Shown here: piece by piece, positions 19,493 through 28,264 of the stretch | Layout of the letters: each line of letters begins with the position of its first letter | Position numbering within the stretch: position 1 is the first letter of the stretch | Assembly: GCF_024347475.1 (NCBI RefSeq) | Contig: NZ_AP025487.1 | Coordinates: 1,612,001 to 1,676,000, forward strand | Direction of reading: 5' to 3' | Origin: Vibrio fortis | GTDB lineage: Bacteria > Pseudomonadota > Gammaproteobacteria > Enterobacterales > Vibrionaceae | Length of the DNA: 64,000 nt | Notes under the pieces: model-generated | The model's database searches: none | What the model was told of the DNA's origin: nothing | Seen by the model: the letters and a program-made list of their open reading frames with translations, nothing else | Program-made: the position numbers and the translations under genes

Positions 19493-19522
19493 TTGGCGAA
19501 TGTTAGTATAACGATTCGCCAA
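19493..19522. terminator. Weak terminator or mRNA-end hairpin after the NlpC/P60 gene
   Basis: TTGGCGAAT (19493-19501) and ATTCGCCAA (19514-19522) form a 9-bp stem with a 12-base loop. There is no T-run. A second small hairpin, AGCGAG-CTCGCT, lies just downstream (about 19532-19549). It sits between convergent genes. Confidence 0.45.
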
Positions 19523-19564
19523 TTACACAGAGCGAGCTGTTTCTCGCTTGAACTATCGACCTAT

Positions 19565-19909
19565 TTAGTCGTACTTAGCAACAGCCGTATCGAACAAGTT
19601 CTTCACCAGAGCAATATACTCATCTAGAAAAACGATCTGTTCATTAGTAGCTTTTTTAGCCCAAACACCCGCTAACACTTCACCTAGGTCAGCAACAACG
19701 GCATCGGCTTCTTTAAGCAACTGAAAACGAACACTGGAATGCAATTCAGGGTTTTGTTCGAAGATCGCCATGATGTTCGTAGAAATCATGTCAGTCACGA
19801 TATCTTCAACACTCTCTGTGCCTGTATCACCTTTACCACCTGTAAATACATCCAAATTAAACGACAAGTGTTCAATCAAAGCTAAATAACCATCGGTTTC
19901 TACAACCAC
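19565..19909 (-). CDS. DUF3802-family protein
   Basis: A 114-residue acidic, mainly helical, soluble protein starting with GTG at 19907-19909 after a GGAG box. The sequence (MVVETDGYLALIEHLSFNLDVF at the start, AGVWAKKATNEQIVFLDEYIALVKNLFDTAV at the end) matches my memory of DUF3802, a family of vibrios and relatives with no known function. It is monocistronic and stands alone. Nothing in the context suggests a role. Confidence 0.8.
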   Translation of the reverse strand: MVVETDGYLALIEHLSFNLDVFTGGKGDTGTESVEDIVTDMISTNIMAIFEQNPELHSSVRFQLLKEADAVVADLGEVLAGVWAKKATNEQIVFLDEYIALVKNLFDTAVAKYD

Positions 19910-20403
19910 AATACATCTCCGTTTAAGCTCAATGGTAAATTTGTCACTACAATACTAGGCGAACTCTCAGTATTGTCATTAACTAATTGTTTGATTTGCT
20001 AATAAATCGCTAGACCTTGCGTCTAACTGCTCAAAATTAACTCATAAGTCGAACTTTTATCTTACGTTGAGCTAAGCGATCGTCTGGAAGAGCAAATCAA
20101 ATTTTCATTTCTTAACGTGACTTGACCCATTAGAGCAAAGTTTTTTAATTCACAAACTGATTTACAACAATATCAATTGATTAAAGCTTTAACAGTATTC
20201 TGGTTTATAGGTCGTCTCAAATGTGAGATTGATTCCATTCTCACATTTATCGAACATTGTTTAAGATCGAGGCTAAAGGTCACAATTCTCGTAATTGCTC
20301 GGCTAGAGTGCTAATAACAGCTAAGAACATTGACGCATACGCCTAAAAATAGTGGAAATTTATCCTAAACTATTGCCATACCCATGTTCTTTGAGGATTT
20401 CCT
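19910..20403. other. 494-bp gene-free stretch with one strong inverted repeat
   Basis: I see no reading frame worth calling. AAATGTGAGA (20219-20228) and TCTCACATTT (20239-20248) make a perfect 10-bp stem with a 10-base loop, then TATCG. It could end a short unannotated RNA or be an operator. The 150 bases before the fructosamine kinase gene hold its promoter and a GAGG ribosome site. Confidence 0.4.
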
Positions 20404-21270
20404 ATGTGGCAGGCCATTTCTCAACAACTTTCAGACACCCTTCTTTTTAACTTCCCGATCACCGAGCGCGTTAAGTTATCAGGTGGCGATATCAATGATT
20501 GCTACATGATTACCGATGGCAACGAGCGTTACTTCGTAAAAGTGAACCAAAGAGAGTTTATTAATAAGTTCGAAATTGAAGCTGAAAACCTACGATTGTT
20601 ACGAAATACTTCCACAGTATATGTCCCAGAATTGGTACTGATAGGTACGACTAAAGAGTGTTCCTTTATTATCCTCAACTACCTACCGACCAAACCATTA
20701 GATACTGGCAACAACGGCTTTGACTTTGGCGTTTCGCTGGCCAAGCTCCATCTTTGGGGAGAACAGAAAGAATTTGGCTACGATCAAGACAACTACATAG
20801 GAAGTACCCTTCAGCCCAACCCGTGGCATAAAAAGTGGGGACGTTTTTTCTCTGAGCAACGTATAGGCTTCCAACTGCAACTACTTAAAGAGAAAGGCAT
20901 CGAGTTCGGTGATATTGATGAGATTGTTGATGTTGTAAACACCAAGCTGTCTGGACACAATCCAACCCCTTCTCTACTACATGGCGACCTTTGGCATGGT
21001 AACGTTGCGACTTCAGCATTCGGCCCTATCTGCTATGACCCTGCGTGTTATTGGGGCGACCGAGAGTGTGATATTGCTATGTCTGAATTGTTTGGTGGTT
21101 TTCCAAAAGAGTTCTATCAAGGCTATCAGAGCGTCGCACCGCTCGACGTCGACTATAATGTTCGAAAAGACCTTTATAACTTGTACCATCTTCTCAATCA
21201 TTGCAATCAGTTTGGCGGTAGTTATCTAGAACAAACAGAAGCGCATATTCAGAAGATTCTGGCTGTTTAA
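20404..21270 (+). CDS. Fructosamine kinase family protein
   Basis: Cytoplasmic kinase of 288 residues, in the aminoglycoside-phosphotransferase fold. ATP-binding N-lobe (KLSGGDINDCYMI, FVKVN). Catalytic loop LLHGDLWHGN with metal site IC-YDPACYWGDRECDIAMSELFGG, which is diagnostic for ketosamine kinases such as E. coli YniA. It would phosphorylate glycated amines or ribulosamines so that they can be repaired. The ATG follows a GAGG box. It is followed after 22 bases by the small CPXCG gene, which may be co-transcribed. Confidence 0.93.
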   Translation: MWQAISQQLSDTLLFNFPITERVKLSGGDINDCYMITDGNERYFVKVNQREFINKFEIEAENLRLLRNTSTVYVPELVLIGTTKECSFIILNYLPTKPLDTGNNGFDFGVSLAKLHLWGEQKEFGYDQDNYIGSTLQPNPWHKKWGRFFSEQRIGFQLQLLKEKGIEFGDIDEIVDVVNTKLSGHNPTPSLLHGDLWHGNVATSAFGPICYDPACYWGDRECDIAMSELFGGFPKEFYQGYQSVAPLDVDYNVRKDLYNLYHLLNHCNQFGGSYLEQTEAHIQKILAV

Positions 21271-21292
21271 GTTGCTGTGAGGAGAATTGACT

Positions 21293-21496
21293 ATGAACAA
21301 TTACACTGAAAAGCACGTGTCTTGCCCACACTGCGGACACTCTATCGGGATAACACTTGATGCTTCAAATGGAAGCCAAGACTTTTATGATGACTGCCCT
21401 GCCTGTTGCAATGCCATTCATCTAGACATGCAAGTTGATGAAGTTAGGAACACCATCAACTTGTCGATTGACGCAGATGACGAACAAGTTTTCTAG
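21293..21496 (+). CDS. CPXCG-motif cysteine-rich small protein
   Basis: A 67-residue protein with two Cys pairs, CPHCG (near residue 10) and CPACC (about 38-42), arranged as a zinc ribbon. The rest is acidic. It matches the CPXCG/Cys_rich_CPXG family. The ATG at 21293 is preferred over a TTG at 21287 because GGAG lies 8 bases before it. Zinc binding is likely. The function is unknown; the adjacent gene is the fructosamine kinase. Confidence 0.88.
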   Translation: MNNYTEKHVSCPHCGHSIGITLDASNGSQDFYDDCPACCNAIHLDMQVDEVRNTINLSIDADDEQVF

Positions 21497-21529
21497 TGCA
21501 GAATCAGAGCTACTGAGCTTTCCGATATT

Positions 21530-21557
21530 AAAAGAGCACGTACTGACGTGCTCTTTT
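21530..21557. terminator. Bidirectional terminator
   Basis: AAAAGAGCACGT (21530-21541) and ACGTGCTCTTTTT (21546-21558) form a 12-bp stem with a 4-base loop and flanking A and T runs. It lies between the CPXCG gene and the convergent ribE. Confidence 0.93.
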
Positions 21558-21594
21558 TGATCCTGAAATCGTTAGAGTTCTTAGAAATGCTGAC

Positions 21595-22206
21595 TTATTT
21601 GTTTTGGCTCGCCAATACACGCTCAACCGTGTCGACGATTGCTTGTGTTTGCGGGTCGAATTCGATATTCACTTGGTCGCCCACTTCTCTTCGTCCAAAT
21701 AAAGTTCGATTGAGCGTTTCTGGGATAAGATGGACTGAGAAGCGGTTGTCCACTACTTCACCAATCGTCAGTGAACACCCGTCGATGCCGATATAACCTT
21801 TGCTCAACACGTACTTCATCGATTCTTGAGGCAGTTCAAACCAAATCGTTCGGTTGTTTTCTGTTTTAATGACGTCAACGATGTTGGCCATCAGAGAGAT
21901 ATGTCCCGACATGCTATGTCCGCCAATTTCATCACCAAATTTTGCTGCGCGCTCAACGTTAACCAAATCACCTTCTTTCAAACGACCTAGATTTGTCAGC
22001 CTTAGTGTTGCTTGCATTAAGTCAAAAGAAATTTGTGAACCGTTTATCTCTGTTACTGTTAAACAACAACCGTTGTGAGCCACAGACGCACCAATTGCTA
22101 GGCCTTGAGCCATCTCACCGTCCAGTTCGATAACATGAGTCTGGAACATCTCTTTCTTTTTTATAGCAACCAAGGTCGCCATACCTTGCACGATACCTGT
22201 AAACAT
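21595..22206 (-). CDS. ribE: Riboflavin synthase, alpha subunit
   Basis: Converts two 6,7-dimethyl-8-ribityllumazine molecules to riboflavin. It is 203 residues with the usual two tandem lumazine-binding domains. It starts MFTGIVQG, and each half has its conserved stretch: GCCLTVTEI and [16 protein letters not shown] in the first ([14 protein letters not shown]), [13 protein letters not shown] in the second. The start at 22206 is chosen by the family start MFTGIV and a GGGA box. It is a single gene divergent from norM. I see no FMN riboswitch in the 160-bp intergenic region. Confidence 0.96.
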   Translation of the reverse strand: MFTGIVQGMATLVAIKKKEMFQTHVIELDGEMAQGLAIGASVAHNGCCLTVTEINGSQISFDLMQATLRLTNLGRLKEGDLVNVERAAKFGDEIGGHSMSGHISLMANIVDVIKTENNRTIWFELPQESMKYVLSKGYIGIDGCSLTIGEVVDNRFSVHLIPETLNRTLFGRREVGDQVNIEFDPQTQAIVDTVERVLASQNK

Positions 22207-22367
22207 AATATTCCCGTTTTGTGCCGTCACGTCACAGTTTTTCATAGCAGTTGTAGTGACATTTCTTTATTATTCGCCCAGTGGCGCATAACGATCAGTA
22301 TCTCTGATTCAGTCTGAATGTCCATCCCTAAGTATCTAATCTTATTATCTTCTAGCTGGAGTCATTT

Positions 22368-23738
22368 GTGCATCGTTACAAAACAGAAGCATCAAACTTA
22401 ATAAAACTTGCGACACCGGTATTGATTGCCTCTGTTGCCCAAACGGGTATGGGCTTTGTCGATACCGTCATGGCCGGTGGTGTCAGTGCAATTGACATGG
22501 CTGCGGTATCTATCGCTGCAAGTATTTGGTTGCCTTCTATTCTGTTCGGTGTCGGCTTGTTGATGGCTCTAGTTCCTGTGGTTGCACAGCTGAATGGTTC
22601 TGGTCGCCAAGAGAAAATCTCATTTGAGATTCAACAAGGCGCTGTTATGGCTTTGCTTATCTCGGTGCCAATCGTTGGTGTTTTGTTTCAAACCCAAGGC
22701 ATTCTTAACTTGATGGATGTTGAGCCTTTGATGGCAGCAAAAACCAACGGTTACATGCATGCAGTAATGTATGCAGTACCTGCGTTCCTGTTGTTCCAGA
22801 CTCTTCGAAGCTTTACAGATGGTATGTCACTAACCAAGCCAGCGATGGTTATTGGGTTCATAGGCTTACTGCTCAACATCCCACTTAACTGGATGTTCGT
22901 GTACGGCAAATTAGGAGCACCTGCGCTTGGCGGTGTGGGTTGTGGTGTTGCAACAGCCATCGTTTACTGGGTGATGTTCGCTCTCTTACTTGGCTATGTG
23001 ATGACGTCAAAACGTTTAGCTAAAATTAACTTGTTTGGTCAGTTCCATAAACCACAATTAAAAGCTCAGATACGCTTGTTTAAACTTGGCTTCCCTGTCG
23101 CAGCGGCTCTATTTTTTGAAGTGACGTTATTTGCGGTTGTTGCGCTATTGGTCGCACCGCTTGGTCCTATGATCGTTGCCGCACACCAAGTTGCTATTAA
23201 CTTCTCTTCTTTAGTGTTCATGTTACCAATGAGTGTTGGCGCGGCCGTAAGTATTCGTGTTGGGCATAAGCTCGGGGAAAACAGTACCGAAGGTGCAAAA
23301 ATCGCAACGCATGTTGGTATTCTAGTCGGGTTAGCGATGTCGCTTTGTACTGCATTAATAACCGTTCTATTCCGAGAGCAGATTGCTCTTCTCTACACCG
23401 AAAACCAAGCTGTAATTACTATTGCTATGCAATTACTGTTGTTTGCAGCGGTTTACCAATGTACTGATGCGATTCAAGTGATAGCAGCGGGCGCACTCCG
23501 CGGCTACAAAGACATGCGTTCGATTTTCAATCGCACTTTCATTGCTTATTGGATTTTAGGTTTACCGCTTGGTTACATTCTAGGTATGACTGATTGGATT
23601 GTTGAGCCGATGGGCGCTCACGGTTTTTGGACAGGCTTTATTGTTGGCCTCTCTTCCGCAGCCTTGTTATTAGGACTGAGACTGCGTTGGATGCACAAGC
23701 AAGAAGACAGTGTGCAAATGGCCTTTAGCGAGCGCTAA
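22368..23738 (+). CDS. norM: MATE-family sodium-coupled multidrug efflux pump
   Basis: Inner-membrane exporter of 456 residues and 12 predicted membrane segments, the length of Vibrio NorM. It expels cationic drugs, dyes and fluoroquinolones in exchange for Na+ or H+. The conserved GFVDTVMAG is near residue 30. The acidic residues known to matter in NorM (an Asp in QCTDAIQV and a Glu in AALFFEVTLF) are present. The GTG start at 22368 follows GGAG. It is divergent from ribE and followed by a strong terminator, before the convergent DNA ligase gene. Confidence 0.96.
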   Translation: MHRYKTEASNLIKLATPVLIASVAQTGMGFVDTVMAGGVSAIDMAAVSIAASIWLPSILFGVGLLMALVPVVAQLNGSGRQEKISFEIQQGAVMALLISVPIVGVLFQTQGILNLMDVEPLMAAKTNGYMHAVMYAVPAFLLFQTLRSFTDGMSLTKPAMVIGFIGLLLNIPLNWMFVYGKLGAPALGGVGCGVATAIVYWVMFALLLGYVMTSKRLAKINLFGQFHKPQLKAQIRLFKLGFPVAAALFFEVTLFAVVALLVAPLGPMIVAAHQVAINFSSLVFMLPMSVGAAVSIRVGHKLGENSTEGAKIATHVGILVGLAMSLCTALITVLFREQIALLYTENQAVITIAMQLLLFAAVYQCTDAIQVIAAGALRGYKDMRSIFNRTFIAYWILGLPLGYILGMTDWIVEPMGAHGFWTGFIVGLSSAALLLGLRLRWMHKQEDSVQMAFSER

Positions 23739-23766
23739 GAGCGATATTCCTAGACTTCATGACAAC

Positions 23767-23793
23767 AAAGAGCCCTGTACCAAGGGCTCTTTT
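23767..23793. terminator. Bidirectional terminator after norM
   Basis: AAAGAGCCCT (23767-23776) and AGGGCTCTTTT (23783-23793) make a 10-bp stem with a 6-base loop. The T-run touches the stop codon of the convergent DNA ligase gene. Confidence 0.9.
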
Positions 23794-24634
23794 AGTATTC
23801 GTCTTTCTCTCTAACAAAGCGGGCAAATTTGGGTTTCCCATTTTGCGTGAACCCATTGTAGCGGAAAGTGATTCGACTTCCGATTTGTGGTGGATCTAAC
23901 CGCATCTCATCAGTGAACCCAGTACCAATATAGAATTGCACGCCTTTCTCTGTATGAACTAACAATGAGCCCATCATTCCCGAATACTTCCCAGTACCAC
24001 TCTTATAGCCAACCACAATCGCTTCTGCATCATGATGACGTTTTAGTTTGAGAAGATCGTTGCTGCGTCCGCCTTGATAGCGACTAGTAATTTTTCTCAA
24101 CATAATACCCTCACCCTTTTCGTTATCGATATTATCGAGTTGGGTATACAGCGCGGCTTCGCTCTCTATTGGGTAGTGTTCGACATAATGGATGTGTTTT
24201 CGATTGATTCGTTTGACCCAATCAATGATGTTGTAATAGCGCTTCTGGTAATCGCCCGCTGCACCTGGCATATCAAACAGCATGAACTCTATCTGACCCC
24301 AAGCTTGATCAACGGGTGTCGTATCCAGAACGGTTGACTGGACAATGTGAAACCGATCCCTTCCCGCCCAAAGCTCTCCTTCCAAACGTATTGGTGGTAA
24401 TGGGTCTGTAAACCAAGAAGGCGCATAGATACGATTCCCATTTCTCGTATAAAGGTGCTGACCGTCCCAAATTGCCCTGACTCCATCAAGCTTTTCACTT
24501 TGCCAATACTCATTGATGTCGATGTGTTGATCGTAATGGTTGGCCAACATCACTTGATAGGTCGGTTGGATTCCTGCACTGAGGTGGGGTGAAAGAGCAA
24601 GCAAGGTGGCGATCGTCAATTTGTTTAAAGTCAT
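23792..24634 (-). CDS. Periplasmic ATP-dependent DNA ligase (Lig E type)
   Basis: A small ATP-dependent ligase of 280 residues with an N-terminal signal peptide (about 1-20). The nucleotidyltransferase motif I is SEKLDGVRA, with the nucleophile Lys at about position 48. Motif III RLEGELW, motif IV GEGIMLRK and motif V LLKLK follow. A C-terminal OB fold ends GSRITFRYNGFTQNGKPKFARF. There is no DNA-binding domain before the core, the minimal Lig E layout. Export to the periplasm is predicted by the signal peptide. Known Lig E proteins join nicks outside the cytoplasm, possibly in competence or extracellular DNA. ATG at 24640 is an alternative start. It is convergent with norM, as in V. cholerae (memory). 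Confidence 0.9.
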   Translation of the reverse strand: MTLNKLTIATLLALSPHLSAGIQPTYQVMLANHYDQHIDINEYWQSEKLDGVRAIWDGQHLYTRNGNRIYAPSWFTDPLPPIRLEGELWAGRDRFHIVQSTVLDTTPVDQAWGQIEFMLFDMPGAAGDYQKRYYNIIDWVKRINRKHIHYVEHYPIESEAALYTQLDNIDNEKGEGIMLRKITSRYQGGRSNDLLKLKRHHDAEAIVVGYKSGTGKYSGMMGSLLVHTEKGVQFYIGTGFTDEMRLDPPQIGSRITFRYNGFTQNGKPKFARFVREKDEY

Positions 24635-24797
24635 TGTCATTCCATGATTGAACGTCCTTCTCCAATTTAAGAACCCCCTGCATTAACTTTCACTGCCTGA
24701 ATGGTTCCGATGCGACACACTCACCAAAACTATAATCACCGTCGTTTCATTTTCATTTTGGATGTGTTGTTGCCCCCATGAAGCCCACTCTTTTTCA

Positions 24798-24835
24798 TTC
24801 TCATATTGAGAAAACGCCATTTCCTATTCTGAGAA
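24798..24835. promoter_or_regulatory. Two SypG enhancer-like sites upstream of sypA
   Basis: TTCTCA-TAT-TGAGAA (24798-24812) is a palindromic version of the SypG site TTCTCA-N3-TGC known from V. fischeri. A second reverse-strand copy, TTCTCA-GAA-TAGGAA, occupies 24821-24835. Their centres are about 103 and 80 bp upstream of the predicted sypA transcript start, the right range for a sigma-54 activator. Confidence 0.65.
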
Positions 24836-24881
24836 ATACCAAACCATACAGCTAAACTATTGAAAATAATGGGAAATAAAA

Positions 24882-24900
24882 TTGGCACAGAGTCTGCAAT
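24882..24900 (+). promoter_or_regulatory. Sigma-54 promoter of sypA
   Basis: TTGGCACAGAGTCTGCAAT has GG at 24884-24885 and GC at 24896-24897, spaced by 10. TGGCAC and TGCA match the -24 and -12 consensus almost perfectly. Transcription would start near 24908, 41 bases before sypA. It would serve sypABCD. Confidence 0.88.
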
Positions 24901-24948
24901 GTAAGAGAAAACTAAAAAAGAAAAGTAACAGCTTCAAGGAGAGACATC

Positions 24949-25278
24949 ATGGAACTACGTAAAATTGAGCTAAACAATTCAACTCTAACTCTTTCAATCT
25001 TTGGCGACCTAGATGCTTCTGGCAGTCGCAAAGTACAACCAGACATCGATGATGTAATTACAAACGACCTTCATCCGGAAGTAGAGATCGACTTCAGTCA
25101 AGTTCAGTTTCTTGACTCATCAGGTGTTGGCGCGATTGTTTACATGTTCAAGCGACTAACGGAACGCGAACGTAATATGCGTTTAGAAAACGTAACAGGT
25201 CAACCACTGGAAATCATGAATCTGCTTCGAATCGGTCACGCGATCCCTGTTAACTCAAAAAAGGCTGCGAATTCATAA
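24949..25278 (+). CDS. sypA: STAS-domain regulator of syp biofilm formation
   Basis: A 109-residue single STAS domain, like anti-sigma antagonists. It starts MELRKIELNNSTLTLSIFGDLD, and the conserved phospho-switch loop is FLDSSGVGAIVY with Ser57/Ser58. In V. fischeri the matching serine (Ser56, from memory) is controlled by the SypE kinase/phosphatase, and unphosphorylated SypA is needed for biofilm. The gene directly follows the sigma-54 promoter after a GGAGAG box and is first in sypABCD. No SypE-like gene is in this locus, so its switch partner, if any, lies elsewhere. Confidence 0.9.
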   Translation: MELRKIELNNSTLTLSIFGDLDASGSRKVQPDIDDVITNDLHPEVEIDFSQVQFLDSSGVGAIVYMFKRLTERERNMRLENVTGQPLEIMNLLRIGHAIPVNSKKAANS

Positions 25279-25334
25279 AGTTCCACTAAGCTAAAGATAG
25301 ACATAACTATAATAAAAACTCAAAGGACGTTGGC

Positions 25335-26168
25335 ATGAATAAATGGAATTACTACATAGCCCTTCCCCTGTCTGCCCTTGTTGTGGGTTGCAGCAGCTAT
25401 CCAGAACATGGCACAGGAGGCTTGGCAGAAAGTTATGACTCAATTAATTATCAAAACGCCGATTTTTCTCCAGTAATGCCCGATGAGCCACTAGGCCCAG
25501 AGCATGGTCTGAGATTCGACTGGCAGTTAGCGAAACTTCATTTAGATTCCCTCATTCAAGAAGGTGCGCGTTGGTGTTTCCCTGCAGCGGTGGTTCAAGC
25601 GATAGAAAAGCAAAACCGCATTGCACGTGAGCTTCAAGGTGGCCTTCTTCTTGATGCCGCCAATGACCTAGTGATTCAGCGCAAACGCCTAAACGACTTA
25701 GAGACTCGCTTAGATTACGTAACTTCACAAGCGCGATGTGCTCCGCCTAAAAATGAATCCCAATTCAGATTGCAACTGTCCGTTATTGAACAGCTTTACG
25801 ACTTACTCAATGTAGATAATCAGTTTGCTCGTAACTCCACGGAAGTTAACCCGAAATACATAGGTCACCTAGCCGAGGCAAGTGCGATCTTAAAAGATCA
25901 TCCAACGCTAGATTTAATCGTGACAGGCCATGCTGACGCGACAGGTACTGAAGAATACAACGATAAGCTGGCTTTAGGCAGAGCTCAACAAGTAGAGCGT
26001 TACCTGACCATTTTCGGATTGAGCCCAACTCGCATTAAAGCAGTCTCTGTTGGTGAGACGGTGCCATTGTTCGAGGGTCAATCTGAAGGCACTCGTCTGA
26101 CTAACCGCCGTGTGAGTATTGAGGTTGTCTCTCCAGATAATGCTGAAATGATGGGAGATTCGCTATGA
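25335..26168 (+). CDS. sypB: OmpA-like outer membrane lipoprotein of the syp locus
   Basis: A 277-residue lipoprotein: signal MNKWNYYIALPLSALVVGC with lipobox VVGC at Cys19. A helical middle of about 40-160 follows. The C-terminal OmpA peptidoglycan-binding domain is about 165-268, with TGHADATGTEEYNDKLALGRAQQV and an NRRVSIEV end. It would tether the export machinery to peptidoglycan. It overlaps sypC by four bases (ATGA), which shows translational coupling. Confidence 0.92.
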   Translation: MNKWNYYIALPLSALVVGCSSYPEHGTGGLAESYDSINYQNADFSPVMPDEPLGPEHGLRFDWQLAKLHLDSLIQEGARWCFPAAVVQAIEKQNRIARELQGGLLLDAANDLVIQRKRLNDLETRLDYVTSQARCAPPKNESQFRLQLSVIEQLYDLLNVDNQFARNSTEVNPKYIGHLAEASAILKDHPTLDLIVTGHADATGTEEYNDKLALGRAQQVERYLTIFGLSPTRIKAVSVGETVPLFEGQSEGTRLTNRRVSIEVVSPDNAEMMGDSL

Positions 26169-28264
26169 AAACTCTAATCACTACGCTTCTATGCTTCTTT
26201 GCTTTCATCTTTACATCTGTACACGCGGAAGAGGAGTTCAGCGACGCAGTTCAAGTTGGTGACCTCATTCAAGTTAACGTACCTGGTGAAGAGAGCTTGA
26301 ACAGAGGGTTCCAAGTTGATAAACGTGGACGCATTACGCTTCCAGAAGTGGGCGCTGTGTTTGTTGCTGGCTATGACAACCAACAATTAGAGAAAGTGGT
26401 CATTGACGCTCTAAGCACAACTTATCGTGACCTTTCGACAGCGACGGTATTTATCAAAGAACAACAAATCCTAATTTCTGTGCAAGGCTATGTAGAACAG
26501 CCCGGCGAATATACATTATCGCTTGGCTCTAGCGTTCAAATGGCGTTATACGCGGCTGGCGGTTTAAGACCAGGTGCGCAGTTGGACAAATTGATTCTTA
26601 AACGTGGTGCGGATAGAAAAGAGTTTAACTATAAACGCTTTCTAGACTCGGGCGATGATTCTCAGTTACCCCAATTACAATCCCTAGATTCGATCTTCGT
26701 ACCTGCGTCTCCACTCGTCGGCAACATTGAGCAAGAGTTTGATGCGGCCAAGCTTGCTAACTCTGGTGACAGTGCCGACTCTCGCAACTCAATCAAAGTG
26801 TTCGGTGAAGTAAATGCACCAGGCTCTTTTGCCTACAAAGATAATACCGATCTTGTTGATGTGATCATGCGTTCTGGCGGCGTAACTCGTTACGCGGGCG
26901 TTGAACAGATTCGAGTTATCTCAAACAACACACCCACCCTATTCAACCTAAAACAGTACTTGGATTCGGGCGATGAATCCCTGCTGCCTGTGTTACGTCC
27001 TGGTTCAACAATCTTTGTACCTAAACAAGAGGTGGAGATTAAGTCAGGCGCAAATACCGTTTACGTTATGGGTGAGGTCGCCGAGCCGGGTGCATACGAC
27101 GGCAAAAAAGGCGCGACCTTCATGGACATCCTAGCTAATGCAGGTGGCCCAACTCGATTCGCCGAGTCACGCCAGATCCGCGTAATTAAAGCCAGCGGTC
27201 AAGTTCTTAAGTTCGATTTAACCGCTTACACAGAAGGTTTACTTGGAGTGAAGCCGCCAGCAATCCAACCGGGCGACGCTATCTTTGTTCCAGAAAAAAC
27301 TGACATGAATGAGAAGTCTTGGCTCAAGATTTCACCAGACCGCGCTGTGAATGTGATAGGTGAAGTCGTTCGCCCAGGGCGTATTGAATGGTCTGACGAA
27401 ATGGATCTTATGGATCTTCTTGCTCACGTTGGCGGTCCAACTCTTCGTGCAGACACAACGAAAATTGAAGTTGTAAACGGGCGCAAACTTACCGTTTTCG
27501 ATTTAGATGCCTACATCAAAAACGGTGCACCACGTGAAGACCTGCCATTCATCCGAGCTGGGGCTATTGTGCGTATCCATGACTTACCTCAAGACCCATC
27601 CGACAACAAATCTCAGTGGGTTCGTCAAAGCTCAGACGCGTCTATTTATGTGTTTGGACAAGTAAATGCTCCGGGTCGTTACCGCTTCACCAAAGATATG
27701 CACTTTTTAGATATCTTATCGGCGGCTGATGGCCCAACCAAAGACGCTGATATTCACAACATTCGTGTCACTCACAGAGACAAACCTTATGCGAAAGTAA
27801 GCAAACTAAACCTATCGCTTTACTTTGAAACCGGTGACGAGTCTATATTACCTCGCGTGACCACGGGTGATACGATCTACATCCCTGAGAAAGACAAGAA
27901 CTGGCTAGATACATCTAAAGAGTCAACGGTACGAGTATTGGGTGCAGTCAACAAGCCTGGACGTTACGTGTTTAACGACAACATGACGATTCTTGACCTA
28001 TTAGCAGAAGCCGCAGGTCCAACTGAAAACGCATATCTAGAGAAAATAACCGTTGTAAATATGTCTTGTTGTCAGGGACAAGCACGTACGTTTGACCTGA
28101 TTAAGTTCAGCAAAACCGCAAACATTTACCACCTACCCGTTCTGCGTGCTGGTGACACAATTTACATTCCAGATCGTAGTGAGAGCTTTATTGAGAAAGC
28201 TCGCGTTACCCTAGATGACATTCTACGTCTAACCACAACTATTGTATTAATTGGAGCGCTATAA
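26165..28264 (+). CDS. sypC: Polysaccharide export protein with six SLBB-like repeats
   Basis: Wza-type export protein of 699 residues. A signal peptide (about 1-21) ends FTSVHA-EE. A Poly_export domain (VQVGDLIQVNVPGEESLNRGFQVDKRGRITLPEVG) occupies about 28-105. Then come six repeats of about 85-95 residues, each starting like V-x-GEV-x-x-PG and carrying GG(P/V)T plus a closing IFVP. The last five are very regular. A hydrophobic end (TTTIVLIGAL) may anchor the protein. The mature N-terminus lacks the lipobox Cys of E. coli Wza. It shares the stop/start TAATG with sypD. It presumably forms the outer-membrane or periplasm-spanning channel for the polymer. Confidence 0.92.
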   Translation: MKTLITTLLCFFAFIFTSVHAEEEFSDAVQVGDLIQVNVPGEESLNRGFQVDKRGRITLPEVGAVFVAGYDNQQLEKVVIDALSTTYRDLSTATVFIKEQQILISVQGYVEQPGEYTLSLGSSVQMALYAAGGLRPGAQLDKLILKRGADRKEFNYKRFLDSGDDSQLPQLQSLDSIFVPASPLVGNIEQEFDAAKLANSGDSADSRNSIKVFGEVNAPGSFAYKDNTDLVDVIMRSGGVTRYAGVEQIRVISNNTPTLFNLKQYLDSGDESLLPVLRPGSTIFVPKQEVEIKSGANTVYVMGEVAEPGAYDGKKGATFMDILANAGGPTRFAESRQIRVIKASGQVLKFDLTAYTEGLLGVKPPAIQPGDAIFVPEKTDMNEKSWLKISPDRAVNVIGEVVRPGRIEWSDEMDLMDLLAHVGGPTLRADTTKIEVVNGRKLTVFDLDAYIKNGAPREDLPFIRAGAIVRIHDLPQDPSDNKSQWVRQSSDASIYVFGQVNAPGRYRFTKDMHFLDILSAADGPTKDADIHNIRVTHRDKPYAKVSKLNLSLYFETGDESILPRVTTGDTIYIPEKDKNWLDTSKESTVRVLGAVNKPGRYVFNDNMTILDLLAEAAGPTENAYLEKITVVNMSCCQGQARTFDLIKFSKTANIYHLPVLRAGDTIYIPDRSESFIEKARVTLDDILRLTTTIVLIGAL

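Larger units (their letters stand above)
24635..24948. other. Intergenic region between the Lig E gene and sypA, with regulatory sites
   Basis: About 310 bases without a gene. The left part holds the ligase promoter. The right part holds the sypA sigma-54 promoter and two SypG-like enhancer sites, listed separately. Confidence 0.7.

Noticed and set aside
22207..22367. FMN riboswitch before ribE
   Set aside because: The 160-bp region is too short and shows no conserved RFN element.
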